Origin: Achromobacter marplatensis
GTDB taxonomy: Bacteria; Pseudomonadota; Gammaproteobacteria; Burkholderiales; Burkholderiaceae_B
Length of the DNA: 64,000 nt
Reading direction: 5' to 3'
NCBI RefSeq assembly: GCF_002209535.1
Contig: NZ_NJIG01000004.1
Coordinates: forward strand, 1-64,000
This document shows, one piece after another, positions 51,537 through 60,967 of the stretch (positions are counted from its first letter, which is position 1; each line of letters opens with the position of its first letter). The notes under the pieces are model-generated. The model was not told the DNA's origin. It made no database searches and saw only the letters and a list, made by a program, of their open reading frames with translations. A program made the translations under genes and the position numbers.

Positions 51537-52721
51537 ATGCCGGCAGATACCAGACTGAAATTGACCCCTTCCGAGCGCCGCGCCAGCATCGCGCTGGCCG
51601 GCCTGTTCGCCGCGCGGATGCTGGGGCTGTTCCTGTTGCTGCCGGTTTTCGCCGTGGCGGCCGCCGGCCTGCCGGGCGGCAATGACCCGGCCCGCGTCGG
51701 CCTGGCGCTGGGCATGTACGGGCTGACCCAGGCCTTCATGCAGATCCCCTTCGGGCTGGCCTCCGACCGCTGGGGCCGTCGCCCCGTCGTGCTGTTCGGC
51801 CTGCTGCTGTTTGTGGCGGGCAGCGTCGTCTGTGCCCAGGCGACGGACGTGTACTGGATCACCATCGGGCGCGCCATCCAGGGGGCCGGCGCCATTTCCG
51901 CCGCTGTCACCGCCTGGCTGGCCGACGCAACCCGCGACGAGGTCCGCACGCGCGCCATGGCCATGGTGGGCGGGTCGATCGGCCTGTCGTTCGCGGTGTC
52001 GCTCGTCCTGTCGCCCGTGCTGGTGGGCTGGTGGGGGCTGTCCGGCCTGTTCTGGACCATCGCCTGTCTGGGCGTCATCTGCCTGGGCGTGGCGCGCTTT
52101 GTGGTGCCGGTGGTGCCGCGCACGCAAGCTCGCACCATGCAGGCCGCCCGTCCGCGCGAAGTCTTGACCCACCGCGACCTGTTGCGCCTGAATTTCGGCG
52201 TGTTCGTGCTGCACCTGATCCAGGTGTCGCTGTTTGTCGTGGTGCCCGCCTTGCTGGCCAAGGTGGGCGGCCTGGATGCCCGCGAGCTCTGGAAAGTCTA
52301 TTTGCCGGTCATCCTGGTGTCGTTCGTGCTGATGGTGCCGGTCGTGTTCATCGCCGAGAAGCGCCGCGCCCATCGGGGCGCCTTGCGCGCCGCCGTGGCA
52401 GGGCTGGTGGTGGTGTGCGCCTTGCTGCCTGCGGCCAGCCACGGGTTCTACACACTGGCTATCGCGCTGACGGGCTTCTTCGTGGCCTTCAACGTGCTGG
52501 AAGCCTTGCAGCCGTCGCTGGTGTCGCGCGTGGCCCCGCAGGCCTACAAGGGCCTGGCGCTGGGCTTCTACAACACGGCCCAGGCGGCCGGGCTGTTTGC
52601 GGGCGGCGCCTTGGGCGGGTGGCTGGCGTCGCATTCGGGCGCCGGCGCGGTCTTCATCGGCGCAGCCATCTTGTCGGCGATCTGGCTGGCCGTGACCTGG
52701 GCGCTTCGGCCCCTGGCCTGA
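51537..52721 (+). CDS. MFS transporter (YajR-like)
   Basis: This 394-residue major facilitator has about twelve membrane helices. Motif A is GLASDRWGRRPVVL in the loop between helices 2 and 3, and the central loop (about 190-215) is basic. It begins LAGLFAARMLGLFLLLPVFA. The uvrA / MFS / ssb arrangement recurs in related beta-proteobacteria, but the substrate is unknown. It is divergent to uvrA across 176 bp. Confidence 0.92.
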   Translation: MPADTRLKLTPSERRASIALAGLFAARMLGLFLLLPVFAVAAAGLPGGNDPARVGLALGMYGLTQAFMQIPFGLASDRWGRRPVVLFGLLLFVAGSVVCAQATDVYWITIGRAIQGAGAISAAVTAWLADATRDEVRTRAMAMVGGSIGLSFAVSLVLSPVLVGWWGLSGLFWTIACLGVICLGVARFVVPVVPRTQARTMQAARPREVLTHRDLLRLNFGVFVLHLIQVSLFVVVPALLAKVGGLDARELWKVYLPVILVSFVLMVPVVFIAEKRRAHRGALRAAVAGLVVVCALLPAASHGFYTLAIALTGFFVAFNVLEALQPSLVSRVAPQAYKGLALGFYNTAQAAGLFAGGALGGWLASHSGAGAVFIGAAILSAIWLAVTWALRPLA

Positions 52722-52837
52722 CCCCGCGCAGGGGATGCGTCCCCGACTGAGCGGAAAAGTGGCTGATTGTGTCGCGTACGGCGGCCAACTGCCCCGAATT
52801 CGTTTTCCGGGCTGGACGGATTTGTCACGAATCGCGT

Positions 52838-52867
52838 TTGGCGTGGCAAGCCCTTTTCGTCGATAAT
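52838..52867 (+). promoter_or_regulatory. ssb: Candidate ssb promoter
   Basis: TTGGCG (52838-52843) and GATAAT (52862-52867) are 18 bp apart, about 155 bp before ssb. By-eye prediction. Confidence 0.5.
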
Positions 52868-52880
52868 ACGTACCAACACG

Positions 52881-52935
52881 GGCTTCACCGGTATCGCCGG
52901 TCATCATTGCGGTGACCGGCGTGTTTCATGAAGCC
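52881..52935 (+). promoter_or_regulatory. Extended hairpin in the ssb leader
   Basis: The 300-bp gap before ssb holds this hairpin and no gene. CGCCGGTCA (52895-52903) pairs with TGACCGGCG (52913-52921), and outer GGCTTCA pairs with TGAAGCC (52929-52935). It lies between the candidate promoter and the ssb ribosome-binding site. No T run follows. Confidence 0.45.
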
Positions 52936-53021
52936 GGTCTTCAACATCGCTTTTTATGTTGTTGCCGGCGCGCTCGCGGCAACGCACAGGCGCAGGCTGT
53001 CAACAACAGAGGGACATCGGC

Positions 53022-53543
53022 ATGGCATCGGTTAACAAAGTCATTCTCGTGGGCAATCTGGGGCGCGACCCGGAAGTCCGCTACAGCCCGGACGGGGCGG
53101 CAATCTGCAACATGTCGATTGCCACCACCTCGTCCTGGAAAGACAAGGCCAGCGGCGAAAAGCGCGAAGAAACCGAATGGCACCGCGTCGTCATGTACAA
53201 CCGCCTGGCTGAAATCGCCGGCGAATACCTGAAGAAGGGCCGCTCGGTCTACATCGAAGGCCGCCTGAAGACGCGCAAGTGGCAAGACAAGGACACCGGC
53301 GCTGACCGCTACAGCACCGAAGTCGTCGCCGACCAGATGCAAATGCTGGGCGGCCGCGAAGACGGCGGTGGCGGTGGCGCCAGCTACGGTGGTGGCGGCG
53401 GCTACGACGACGCCCCGTCGCGTCCGCAGCAGCAACGCGCACCGGCGCAACGCCCGGCGCCCCAACAGCGCCCGGCCCCCGCAGCGGCTCCGGCCAGCAG
53501 CGGCGCCAACCTGGCGGACATGGACGACGATATTCCGTTCTAA
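53022..53543 (+). CDS. ssb: Single-stranded DNA-binding protein
   Basis: SSB coats single-stranded DNA during replication and repair. The 173-residue protein starts at ATG 53022 ([20 protein letters not shown]). It has the OB fold through about residue 112, then a Gly-rich and Pro/Gln/Ala-rich linker, and ends with the acidic partner-binding tip MDDDIPF. The linker is typical of the family in this group. Confidence 0.97.
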   Translation: MASVNKVILVGNLGRDPEVRYSPDGAAICNMSIATTSSWKDKASGEKREETEWHRVVMYNRLAEIAGEYLKKGRSVYIEGRLKTRKWQDKDTGADRYSTEVVADQMQMLGGREDGGGGGASYGGGGGYDDAPSRPQQQRAPAQRPAPQQRPAPAAAPASSGANLADMDDDIPF

Positions 53544-53569
53544 TCCCGACCTGACGCGCTCTTGCAGTC

Positions 53570-53606
53570 AAAAAGCCCCGGCTCTTCACGAACCGGGGCT
53601 TTTTTT
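53570..53606. terminator. Bidirectional terminator between ssb and trpA
   Basis: AAAAAGCCCCGG and CCGGGGCTTTTTTT pair around CTCTTCACGAA, between convergent genes. Confidence 0.9.
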
Positions 53607-53634
53607 ACGGCCTGTAGTTTCTACGGCCTATGGT

Positions 53635-54426
53635 TCACGCCGCTGCCCGCAATGCCCCGGACAGCAGCCGCACCTCGTCGACTGCCGCGTCGATTCCGTC
53701 TGTTGCCAACACCTCCACCAGCCGCGTGCCGACGGCGACCAGATCGGCATGGCGGCCGACGGCGCGTGCCTGCTCGGCGGAGCGCACGCCGAACCCGGCG
53801 GCGATGGGGAGTTGCGTCCGGGCCCTGACCCGTAGCAAGGCGTCGGCGATGGCCTCATCGGAAGGGAGCGCGCCGCCGGTCGTGCCCGCCAGCATGACGT
53901 GATAGACAAAGCCGCTGGCGCCGCGCAGCACGGCGTCCAGCCTGGCCGCGGGCGTCGTCGGCGCCGTCATGCGGATGATGTCGATGCCTTGCACGCGCGC
54001 CTGCCGGCCGATCTCGCCAGCGTGATCCGGCGACAAGTCCACGATGATCAGTCCGTCCACGCCCGCCCGGGCCGCGTCGGCCATGAAGGCCGCGACGTCG
54101 TATCGCAATAGCGGGTTCAGGTATCCCATCAGCACGATCGGGGTCTGCGGATCCTGTTCACGAAACGTTTGCACAAGGTCCAAGGTCCGCCGCATCGTCT
54201 GGCCGGCGCGTAGCGCCCGATCATTGGCCAATTGCAGCACCGGGCCGTCGGCCACCGGGTCGCTGAACGGCATGCCCAGTTCAATCACGTCGGCGCCGGC
54301 TGCGGGCAGGCGTTTCAGAAGGCTCAGGCAGTCGTCATAGCACGGGTCGCCGGCCGTGAAATACGCGGCCAGCCCCGCGCGGCCCGCCGTGCGCAGCGTG
54401 GCGAGGGTGTTTTCCAGTCGGCTCAT
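53635..54426 (-). CDS. trpA: Tryptophan synthase alpha subunit
   Basis: TrpA cleaves indole-3-glycerol phosphate and passes indole to TrpB. The 263-residue TIM barrel has the catalytic Glu and Asp in [19 protein letters not shown]. Some normally conserved loop residues differ: [14 protein letters not shown] where YYVS-x-x-GVTG is usual, and VGTRLV where VGSALV is usual. It overlaps trpB by four bases. The gene pair lacks trpF beside it and faces a TrpI-like regulator, unlike a trpFBA operon. Confidence 0.94.
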   Translation of the reverse strand: MSRLENTLATLRTAGRAGLAAYFTAGDPCYDDCLSLLKRLPAAGADVIELGMPFSDPVADGPVLQLANDRALRAGQTMRRTLDLVQTFREQDPQTPIVLMGYLNPLLRYDVAAFMADAARAGVDGLIIVDLSPDHAGEIGRQARVQGIDIIRMTAPTTPAARLDAVLRGASGFVYHVMLAGTTGGALPSDEAIADALLRVRARTQLPIAAGFGVRSAEQARAVGRHADLVAVGTRLVEVLATDGIDAAVDEVRLLSGALRAAA

Positions 54427-55628
54427 TTCGTGGCTCCGGCAAATTGGAGGACCGTGTTCAGGTCCTTGTCCCCGCGGCCGCTCAGGCAGACCACGATGGT
54501 CTTGTCCGCCTCCAGGCGCGCGGCAAGCTTTCGGGTGTAGGCCAGGGCATGCGCGCTTTCCAAGGCGGGGATGATGCCTTGCTTTTCCGTCAGCCAGCGA
54601 TAGGCGTCGACCGCCTCGGCGTCGGTGACTGAGGCATAGCTCACGCGCCCCGTGTCATGAAGCAGGGCGTGTTCCGGCCCCACGCCGGGGTAGTCCAGCC
54701 CGGCTGAAATCGAATGCGCGTTCGTGATCTGGCCGTCCTGATCCTGAAGGAAGTAGCTGCAACACCCATGCAGCACGCCCAGCCGGCCTGCGCCAATGCT
54801 GGCGGCGTGCTGCGCGGTGTGGACTCCATGGCCCCCGGCTTCCACGCCGTGCAGCTGGACTTGGGGCTCACCCAGAAAGGGGTGGAAGAAGCCGATGGCG
54901 TTGGAGCCGCCGCCGATGCAGGCGACCATCACGTCGGGCAGCCGGCCCGTCTTCTCCAGGATTTGCGCTCGGGTCTCTTCGCCGATCACCTTCTGGAACT
55001 CCCGGACCATCCACGGGTAAGGGTGCGGTCCGGCGCCGGTACCCAGCAGGTAGTAGGTGTCGTCGGGGCGCGCGATCCAATCGCGGATGGCTGCATTCAT
55101 CGCATCCTTGAGCGTTGCGCTGCCGTTGGGAACCGCACGCACTTCGGCGCCCAGCATCTTCATGCGGGTGACGTTGGTGGCTTGGCGCGCGACGTCGACC
55201 GCGCCCATGTAGATCACGCACTGCAGGCCGTACAGCGCGCAGGCGGTGGCGGTGGCCACTCCGTGCTGGCCGGCGCCGGTTTCTGCAATGACGCGCGTCT
55301 TTCCCATCCGTCTGGCCAGCAGGATCTGGCCCAGGCAGTTGTTGATCTTGTGCGCGCCGGTGTGGTTGAGGTCTTCCCGTTTCAGGAAGATGCGGGCCCC
55401 CAGTGCTTCGCTGATTGCGCGGGCATGGAACAGCGGGCTGGGGCGGCCCACGTAATCGGCCAGCATCGACCTGAATTCGTTCCAGAACGCGGGATCCTCC
55501 CGCGCCTCGCGATAGGTCCGCTCCAGATCATCGAGTGCCGGGATCAAGGTCTCGGGCATGTAGCGGCCGCCGTAGGGACCGAATTGCCCGAGCGCGTCGG
55601 GGGAATCAGGGTGGGAAACAAGCGACAT
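54423..55628 (-). CDS. trpB: Tryptophan synthase beta subunit
   Basis: TrpB makes tryptophan from indole and serine using PLP. The 401-residue protein has the PLP lysine in [14 protein letters not shown], the substrate-channel region [14 protein letters not shown] and the phosphate-binding GGGSNAIG. Its length matches the TrpB1 class. It is divergent to a LysR-type gene across about 105 bp, the arrangement of Pseudomonas trpI-trpBA, where TrpI activates trpBA in response to indole-glycerol phosphate. Confidence 0.97.
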   Translation of the reverse strand: MSLVSHPDSPDALGQFGPYGGRYMPETLIPALDDLERTYREAREDPAFWNEFRSMLADYVGRPSPLFHARAISEALGARIFLKREDLNHTGAHKINNCLGQILLARRMGKTRVIAETGAGQHGVATATACALYGLQCVIYMGAVDVARQATNVTRMKMLGAEVRAVPNGSATLKDAMNAAIRDWIARPDDTYYLLGTGAGPHPYPWMVREFQKVIGEETRAQILEKTGRLPDVMVACIGGGSNAIGFFHPFLGEPQVQLHGVEAGGHGVHTAQHAASIGAGRLGVLHGCCSYFLQDQDGQITNAHSISAGLDYPGVGPEHALLHDTGRVSYASVTDAEAVDAYRWLTEKQGIIPALESAHALAYTRKLAARLEADKTIVVCLSGRGDKDLNTVLQFAGATK

Positions 55629-55709
55629 GACCTTAGCCCATTGAATACGTTAGAGCTATGGTAGCGACGGATTTTCCTCTGATAAATCATAGATTTCTTG
55701 CCTGTGATT

Positions 55710-55724
55710 ATTAGATTTTCTAAT
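55710..55724. promoter_or_regulatory. Candidate TrpI-type operator
   Basis: ATTAGA-TTT-TCTAAT is a perfect 15-bp dyad 9 bp before the regulator start and inside the trpB/LysR divergent region, placed for autoregulation by a LysR protein. Confidence 0.45.
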
Positions 55725-55733
55725 ATCGTGAGC

Positions 55734-56630
55734 ATGCGTACGCTTCCTCCGATGAATTCGCTGCGTGTCTTTGACAGCGCCGCCCGGCACTTGAACCTTT
55801 CCCTTGCCGCCGATGAATTGCGCGTGTCGCATAGCGCGGTCAGCCAGCAGATCCGGCAGCTGGAAACCTGGGTGGGCAGCAAGCTCTTTGAACGGCACTC
55901 GGGCGGCGTGCGGTTGACCGTTGCCGGGCAGGATTTGCTGCGCGCCTGCCAGCCGGCCTTCGACATGCTCGAACAACGCTGCGTCGAGCTACGGGGCAGG
56001 ACCACGTCGGCCGACGTGGTGGTGGGCGCCCCGGCCAGCCTGCTGTCCAACTGGATCATCCCAAGGCTGGAACAGTTCGAGCGCAGGCACCCTGGGGTCC
56101 AGGTCAGGCTTCAGACCGCGACCGACATCGGGCTATTGGAGCGGCGGGTTATTGACGTGTTGATCGTTGCCGAGGACCACGCGTCTGCGGCCATCGGCGC
56201 CGTGCCGTTGTTCCCCGAGGCGATCGGGCCCGTCTGCACCCGCGCGCTGGCACAGCGCATCAGCACGCCGGCCGACCTCCTGGACATGCCGCTGCTGCAC
56301 ACCTCTTCCCGGCCCGCGGCCTGGGAGCAGTGGGCCTCGGCTGGCGGCGTGGCGCTGGCGCGGGCCGAGGCCCGGCCCAAGCGCGAGTTCGATCAACTGG
56401 GCCACATGCTCGACGCCGCGGCCGTGGGCTTGGGCGTCGGCATTGCGCCCGAGATGCTGGTGCAGGCCGATCTCCGCGCAGGAAAGCTCGTGGCGCCCCT
56501 CGGGTTCACGGCAACGGGAGGCTGGTTCAGCCTGTACTTCCGTGCAAACGCCAGTGCTGCGGTGAAATCCCTGAAGCACTGGCTGACGGCCGAGGCCGCT
56601 TCGCACGCCGTCCGGCCAGGTGGTGGCTAG
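55734..56630 (+). CDS. LysR-family regulator of the GcvA/TrpI group
   Basis: The protein has 298 residues from ATG 55734. A TTG at 55698 would extend it by 12 residues through the candidate operator. The winged helix is of GcvA/TrpI type (RTLPPMNSLRVFDSAARHLN, then LRVSHSAVSQQIRQLETWVG). It sits divergent to trpBA, so activation of trpBA is likely. The effector, probably indole-glycerol phosphate, is inferred from the Pseudomonas system. Confidence 0.92.
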   Translation: MRTLPPMNSLRVFDSAARHLNLSLAADELRVSHSAVSQQIRQLETWVGSKLFERHSGGVRLTVAGQDLLRACQPAFDMLEQRCVELRGRTTSADVVVGAPASLLSNWIIPRLEQFERRHPGVQVRLQTATDIGLLERRVIDVLIVAEDHASAAIGAVPLFPEAIGPVCTRALAQRISTPADLLDMPLLHTSSRPAAWEQWASAGGVALARAEARPKREFDQLGHMLDAAAVGLGVGIAPEMLVQADLRAGKLVAPLGFTATGGWFSLYFRANASAAVKSLKHWLTAEAASHAVRPGGG

Positions 56631-56638
56631 CCGAAGCC

Positions 56639-58843
56639 CTACCAGCGATAGCGCAATGTCGCCATCACCGTGCGTTCCGCGCCCCAGTAGCAGCTGACGG
56701 CCGTACCCAGGCAATTGGCGACGTAGCGCTTGTCGAACAGGTTCGAGACGTTCAACGCCACTTGCGCGCCGGCCAGCGTGGGGCTGGCGCGGCCCAGGTC
56801 ATAGCGGATCGCCGCGTCAACCAGCGTGACGGCGGGAATGGCGTACCGGTTGTTCAGGTCGCCGTAGAAGCCGCCGCGGTACGTGACGCCCGCGCCCAGG
56901 CCCACGCCTTGCAGCGGGCCGTCGCGCAGCGTGTAGTCGGCCCACAGCGCAGCTTGATGGCGGGGCACGAAGATGAGCTGGTTGCCGCGTTGCGCGGCCG
57001 TGTTGGTCTTGGTGATCTCGCTGTCGCTAAGCGCATAGGACATTGTCAGGTCCAGCCCATTGTCGAAACTGGCTTTGCCTTCGAGCTCGATCCCCTGCAC
57101 CTGGACTTCACCGGTCTGCACCACGAAGCTCGTGTTGACCGGATCCGGCGTGCTGACGTTCTTTTGCGTGATCTGGAAGGCCGACAGCGTGACGAAGCTG
57201 GCGTATCCGTCTGGCTGGAATTTCACGCCGGCTTCGTATTGTTCGCCGGTCGTGGGCCTGAGCGGCGAGCCGTCGCGCGTGACGCCCGTCATCGGCTGGA
57301 ACGACGTGGAATAGCTCAGGTAGGGCGCCAGGCCGTTGTCGAAACGGTAGGTCACGCCGGCCCGGCCGGTGAAGCGGTCGGCGTCGGCGTTGCGCGACGT
57401 CCAGGCCCACTGGCCGCCGCTGCCCGCCACGCCGTTGTCGGTGGTGCCTTCGGTCCAGTCATAGCGGCCGGCGAACGTGAAGCGCAGGCGGTCCAGTTCG
57501 ATCTGATCCTGCGCGTACAGGCCCAGCTGGCTGCGCGTCATGTTGATCTTGGTGGCCGTGGCAGGGCGCGTGACCGGGGTGCCATAGTCGGGATCGAACA
57601 CGTTGAACAGCGGGGACGCCGGCGGCAGCATCAGACCCAGGCTGCTCTCGTTGTAGCGGGATTTTTCGCGCAGGTAATCCAGGCCGAAGGTGACGTCGTG
57701 ACGGGTCGGGCCGGCGCTGAACTTGGCGTTCAACTGGTTGTCGATCTGGAAGGTGTGCGACGTTTCGGGGAAGGCCCAGGCGTAGCGGACGGCCTGCGTG
57801 TCCGACACCATCGCGCCGATCTGCACGCGGCGCGTGTTGGTGTCGACATTGGTGTAGCGGGCGCTCTGGCGCACGCTCCAGATGTCGTTCACGCGGTGGT
57901 CCAACGTGTAGCCGACCATGGCCTGTTCGTTGGTGAAGATGTCGTAGCCCGGCTCGCCCACGAAGCGGTCGCGAGGGATATAGCCGGCGGTGACGCTTTT
58001 TTCCAGCGTGCCGATCACGGGCAACACGGGGGCGCCGCCGCCGCCGTGGCTGGTGATCTTCTGATATTGCGCGCTCAGGTTCAGGCTGGTGTCCGAAGAC
58101 GGGCGCCACGTGAAGCTGGGGGCGATGAATTGGCGTTCGTCGTCGACGTGCTGGTACTGGGTGTCGCTGTCCCGCAGCGTGCCGGTCAGGCGATAGAGGA
58201 ATTTGCCTTCTTCGTCGGCCGGGCCCGAGAAGTCGAATGAACCCTGATACCGGTTGAAGCTGCCGGCCTGCAAGACCACTTCATTGAACGGTTCAGCGGT
58301 GGGGCGCTTACTGGTCATGTTGACCAGGCCGCCCGGCGCGCTTTGCCCGTACAGCCCGGACGACGGTCCTTTCAGGATTTCCACGCGCTCCAGTCCGTAG
58401 GTGTCGATCCGCGGCTGCGAATAGCCGCGCGAGCCGAAGGGCAGCAACAGGCCGTCCAGGTAGCGCGAGGGCGTGAAGCCGCGCACGGTCAGCCAGTCAT
58501 AACGCACATCGTTGTCGCCATACTGGGCGAACACGCCCGGGGTGTAACGGACGGCCTGGGCGACGGAGGTGACGCCGCGTTCGTCCATTTCATTGCGGGT
58601 GATGACGTTGATGGTTTGCGGCGTATCGATGAGCGCAGCATCCGACTTGGTGCCGGAGCGGCTGCGCGTCGTCACGTAGTCGGCGCCGGACACCGGCGAC
58701 GAATCGCCCGCGCCCCGCACCACGACGGGGGCCAGCGTGGTCACGCCAGTGCCGGCGGGTTGGACGGTTTGCGCGGCGGCGGGGGCCGACGCGGCAAGGG
58801 CGGCCAGCAGCGCCAACGGCAGCGGCTTGACGGAAAAGGACAC
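56639..58843 (-). CDS. TonB-dependent siderophore receptor
   Basis: This outer-membrane receptor imports a ferric siderophore. GTG 58843 is preferred (AGGGG upstream), giving 734 residues. The signal peptide ends near AAAQ, followed by a TonB-box-like stretch TTLAPVVVRG. The plug domain has IDTPQTINVITRNEMDERG, typical of the FpvA/FhuE/FoxA siderophore group. The beta-barrel ends in aromatic RYRW. No siderophore biosynthesis genes lie nearby, so it may serve xenosiderophores. A Fur-like site and a divergent AraC regulator lie upstream. Confidence 0.95.
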   Translation of the reverse strand: MSFSVKPLPLALLAALAASAPAAAQTVQPAGTGVTTLAPVVVRGAGDSSPVSGADYVTTRSRSGTKSDAALIDTPQTINVITRNEMDERGVTSVAQAVRYTPGVFAQYGDNDVRYDWLTVRGFTPSRYLDGLLLPFGSRGYSQPRIDTYGLERVEILKGPSSGLYGQSAPGGLVNMTSKRPTAEPFNEVVLQAGSFNRYQGSFDFSGPADEEGKFLYRLTGTLRDSDTQYQHVDDERQFIAPSFTWRPSSDTSLNLSAQYQKITSHGGGGAPVLPVIGTLEKSVTAGYIPRDRFVGEPGYDIFTNEQAMVGYTLDHRVNDIWSVRQSARYTNVDTNTRRVQIGAMVSDTQAVRYAWAFPETSHTFQIDNQLNAKFSAGPTRHDVTFGLDYLREKSRYNESSLGLMLPPASPLFNVFDPDYGTPVTRPATATKINMTRSQLGLYAQDQIELDRLRFTFAGRYDWTEGTTDNGVAGSGGQWAWTSRNADADRFTGRAGVTYRFDNGLAPYLSYSTSFQPMTGVTRDGSPLRPTTGEQYEAGVKFQPDGYASFVTLSAFQITQKNVSTPDPVNTSFVVQTGEVQVQGIELEGKASFDNGLDLTMSYALSDSEITKTNTAAQRGNQLIFVPRHQAALWADYTLRDGPLQGVGLGAGVTYRGGFYGDLNNRYAIPAVTLVDAAIRYDLGRASPTLAGAQVALNVSNLFDKRYVANCLGTAVSCYWGAERTVMATLRYRW

Positions 58844-58863
58844 GGTATTACCCCTGGGTCGAT

Positions 58864-58886
58864 TTATAATTAACAAGAATCATTCC
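58864..58886 (-). promoter_or_regulatory. Candidate Fur box upstream of the TonB receptor
   Basis: Read on the minus strand, AATGATTCTTGTTAATTATAA resembles the A/T-rich Fur consensus of Bordetella and Achromobacter and lies about 25-45 bp before the receptor start. It is an imperfect match judged by eye. Confidence 0.45.
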
Positions 58887-58984
58887 TGCGCGTCGGCATG
58901 ATTCCAGAACTCTCGGCACCTGTCTGACGATTCTTCGGCGGGGATTGACGGTTTTGCTGCCGCCCCGTTTTTTGCGCTTCGCCC

Positions 58985-59962
58985 ATGTCCGTCCGCGCCG
59001 CCGCGCCCTTGTTCATTCCGCCTTTGCCCGACCCGTCCACCGCGCCGCCCAAGCCGCACGAATGGTGGCGCGGCACCCTGCCGACCGTGCCGGCCACGCA
59101 GGACTGGGAAGACGTCATCGAATGCGTGCTGAGGGTGGACGAGGGCGTGAGCCTGGTCGTCCTGGACGGCAGCCCGCGGCGCGCGTTGACGATTCCCGCG
59201 CCGGGGGCGCCCGTGTTCGGCATGCAGGTATGGCAGGAAGGGCACGCGACGCTGGCCTTGGAAGGCGGCGAACCCCTGCGGGTGGCTGCCGGGGCGGCGC
59301 TCCTGTTCAATCACGAACGGCCTTTGCGCTGGGCGACGCACCTGCCCGCGAACCAGCGCGTGCGGATGGTGGATGTCCGCTACACGCCCGAGGCGCTGGC
59401 CCGCGCGGGCGACACTGGGCTGGTTGCCATGTTGCGGCGGCGGTTTCGCCGTGACGTCAGCGTGCCGGCGCACGGTTCTTTGGTGGCGGCGCTGGACGCC
59501 CCGACCGGCCTGTTGGCGCTGGCCGGCAGCCTGGCGCGGAATCCGCCGACTGCCGCCGAGGCGCGCCGCCTGTGGTATCGCGCCAAATCGCTGGAAATGC
59601 TGTCGGCTTTCGTGCAGCTGCTGTCGCAACCGGAGGCGTTGAATGGCCCGGCGGCGCAGGAACGCCAGCGGCTGCACGAGGCCTGCGACCTGCTGCGGGC
59701 ACGCCACGCCGAGCATTGGCCGCCGGGCCTGTTGGCGCGGACGGTGGGTTTGTCGGAAAAGCGGCTGCAGCAGCTGATGCGCGAAAGCACGGGCCAGTCC
59801 GTGCACGCGTATCTGAGCGACGTGCGGCTTGCCCGCGCGTGCGACTTGCTCCAGGCCGGCATGAGTGTGACGCAGGTCGCGGGCGAAGTGGGGATTTCCA
59901 GCCTGAGCCATTTCAGCAAGGTCTTCAAGGCGCGCTATGGCGTGTCGCCCCGGTCCTGGTAA
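58985..59962 (+). CDS. AraC-family regulator (PchR/AlcR-like)
   Basis: The 325-residue protein has an N-terminal ligand domain and two C-terminal HTH units (GLLARTVGLSEKRLQQLMRE and SVTQVAGEVGISSLSHFSKV), ending FKARYGVSPRSW. AraC proteins next to siderophore receptors, such as AlcR and PchR, sense the siderophore in the cytoplasm and activate the receptor gene. The divergent placement across 141 bp supports that role here. Confidence 0.93.
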   Translation: MSVRAAAPLFIPPLPDPSTAPPKPHEWWRGTLPTVPATQDWEDVIECVLRVDEGVSLVVLDGSPRRALTIPAPGAPVFGMQVWQEGHATLALEGGEPLRVAAGAALLFNHERPLRWATHLPANQRVRMVDVRYTPEALARAGDTGLVAMLRRRFRRDVSVPAHGSLVAALDAPTGLLALAGSLARNPPTAAEARRLWYRAKSLEMLSAFVQLLSQPEALNGPAAQERQRLHEACDLLRARHAEHWPPGLLARTVGLSEKRLQQLMRESTGQSVHAYLSDVRLARACDLLQAGMSVTQVAGEVGISSLSHFSKVFKARYGVSPRSW

Positions 59963-60012
59963 GGTCAGCCCTGCGCGGCGTTTCCGGCGCCGCACCCTGC
60001 CAGGAACACGCC

Positions 60013-60741
60013 ATGACCCAGAACATCTACGACACGCCTGAATTCTTCGAGGGCTACAGCCAGATGGCGCGTTCGGTGCACGGCCTGGACGGCGCGCCTG
60101 AATGGCCTGCGTTGCGCGCATTGTTGCCTGACTTGCGGGACCGCCGGGTCGTAGACCTGGGTTGCGGCTTTGGCTGGTTTTGCCGGTGGGCCGACCAGCA
60201 AGGGGCGGCCGAGGTGCTGGGGCTGGATGTTTCCCACAACATGCTGGAGCGGGCGCGCGCCACCACGCAGTCCAGCCGGATCCGCTATCAGCGTGCCGAT
60301 CTGGAACAACTGCAATTGCCAGCGGCCAGCTATGACCTGGCCTATAGCTCGTTGACCCTGCACTACATCGAACATCTGGCCGACTTGTTCGCGACGGTCC
60401 ACCGAGCGCTCGCGCCGGGTGGACGTTTCGTGTTTTCTGCCGAGCATCCGATCTATACCGCGCCGGCTCGGCCGGGCTTCGTGGAGGATGCGGCGGGCGA
60501 TCGGATCTGGCCGCTGAACCAGTACGCGCGGCAAGGGCCGCGCATCACGGATTGGCTGGCCAAGGGCGTGGTGAAGCAGCACAGGATGCTGGGCACCACG
60601 CTGAACCTGTTGATCCAGACGGGGTTCACGATCACGCACGTGGAGGAATGGGCGCCGACGGCCGAGCAACTGGCGGCGCAGCCTGCGCTGGCCGAGGAGC
60701 AGGACCGACCGATGATGGTACTGGTCGCCGTCAGTCGGTGA
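60013..60741 (+). CDS. Class I SAM-dependent methyltransferase
   Basis: The 242-residue protein has the SAM-binding motif I VVDLGCGFGWFCRWA, an acidic motif II in VLGLDVSHNML, and RADLEQLQLP and LAPGGRFVFSAEHP of the methyltransferase 11 group. It starts 50 bp after the AraC gene on the same strand and may be cotranscribed. The substrate is unknown, and nothing in the sequence ties it to iron uptake. Confidence 0.9.
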   Translation: MTQNIYDTPEFFEGYSQMARSVHGLDGAPEWPALRALLPDLRDRRVVDLGCGFGWFCRWADQQGAAEVLGLDVSHNMLERARATTQSSRIRYQRADLEQLQLPAASYDLAYSSLTLHYIEHLADLFATVHRALAPGGRFVFSAEHPIYTAPARPGFVEDAAGDRIWPLNQYARQGPRITDWLAKGVVKQHRMLGTTLNLLIQTGFTITHVEEWAPTAEQLAAQPALAEEQDRPMMVLVAVSR

Positions 60742-60801
60742 ACGGCTGTTGCCCGCAGGCATCATGAAATATTTGGTTTCACAATACCCGCTTGCGCTAT
60801 C

Positions 60802-60817
60802 TATCTAGTAGTAGGTA
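60802..60817. promoter_or_regulatory. Operator-like palindrome copy 1 (TAYCTA-N4-TAGRTA)
   Basis: TATCTA-GTAG-TAGGTA, with one mismatch between the arms. It lies 151 bp before the first DUF4148 gene and inside a stretch that resembles the tetR start region. Confidence 0.6.
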
Positions 60818-60907
60818 AGATTCATCCATCGACGCAGCAAACCCAACCAAGCCGCTGCCGCCGAACCAGAAATACAGTAGGACCGCTTTTTTATTTCCCA
60901 AGTTGTC

Positions 60908-60923
60908 TACCTATAAGTAGATA
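60908..60923. promoter_or_regulatory. Operator-like palindrome copy 2
   Basis: TACCTA-TAAG-TAGATA, 44 bp before the start codon of the first DUF4148 gene. A TATAAG inside it could be the -10 element, so binding would block transcription. Confidence 0.65.
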
Positions 60924-60967
60924 GTTTAAACCGAAACCCGCATCGAATCGTTATCTGGAGATCAACC

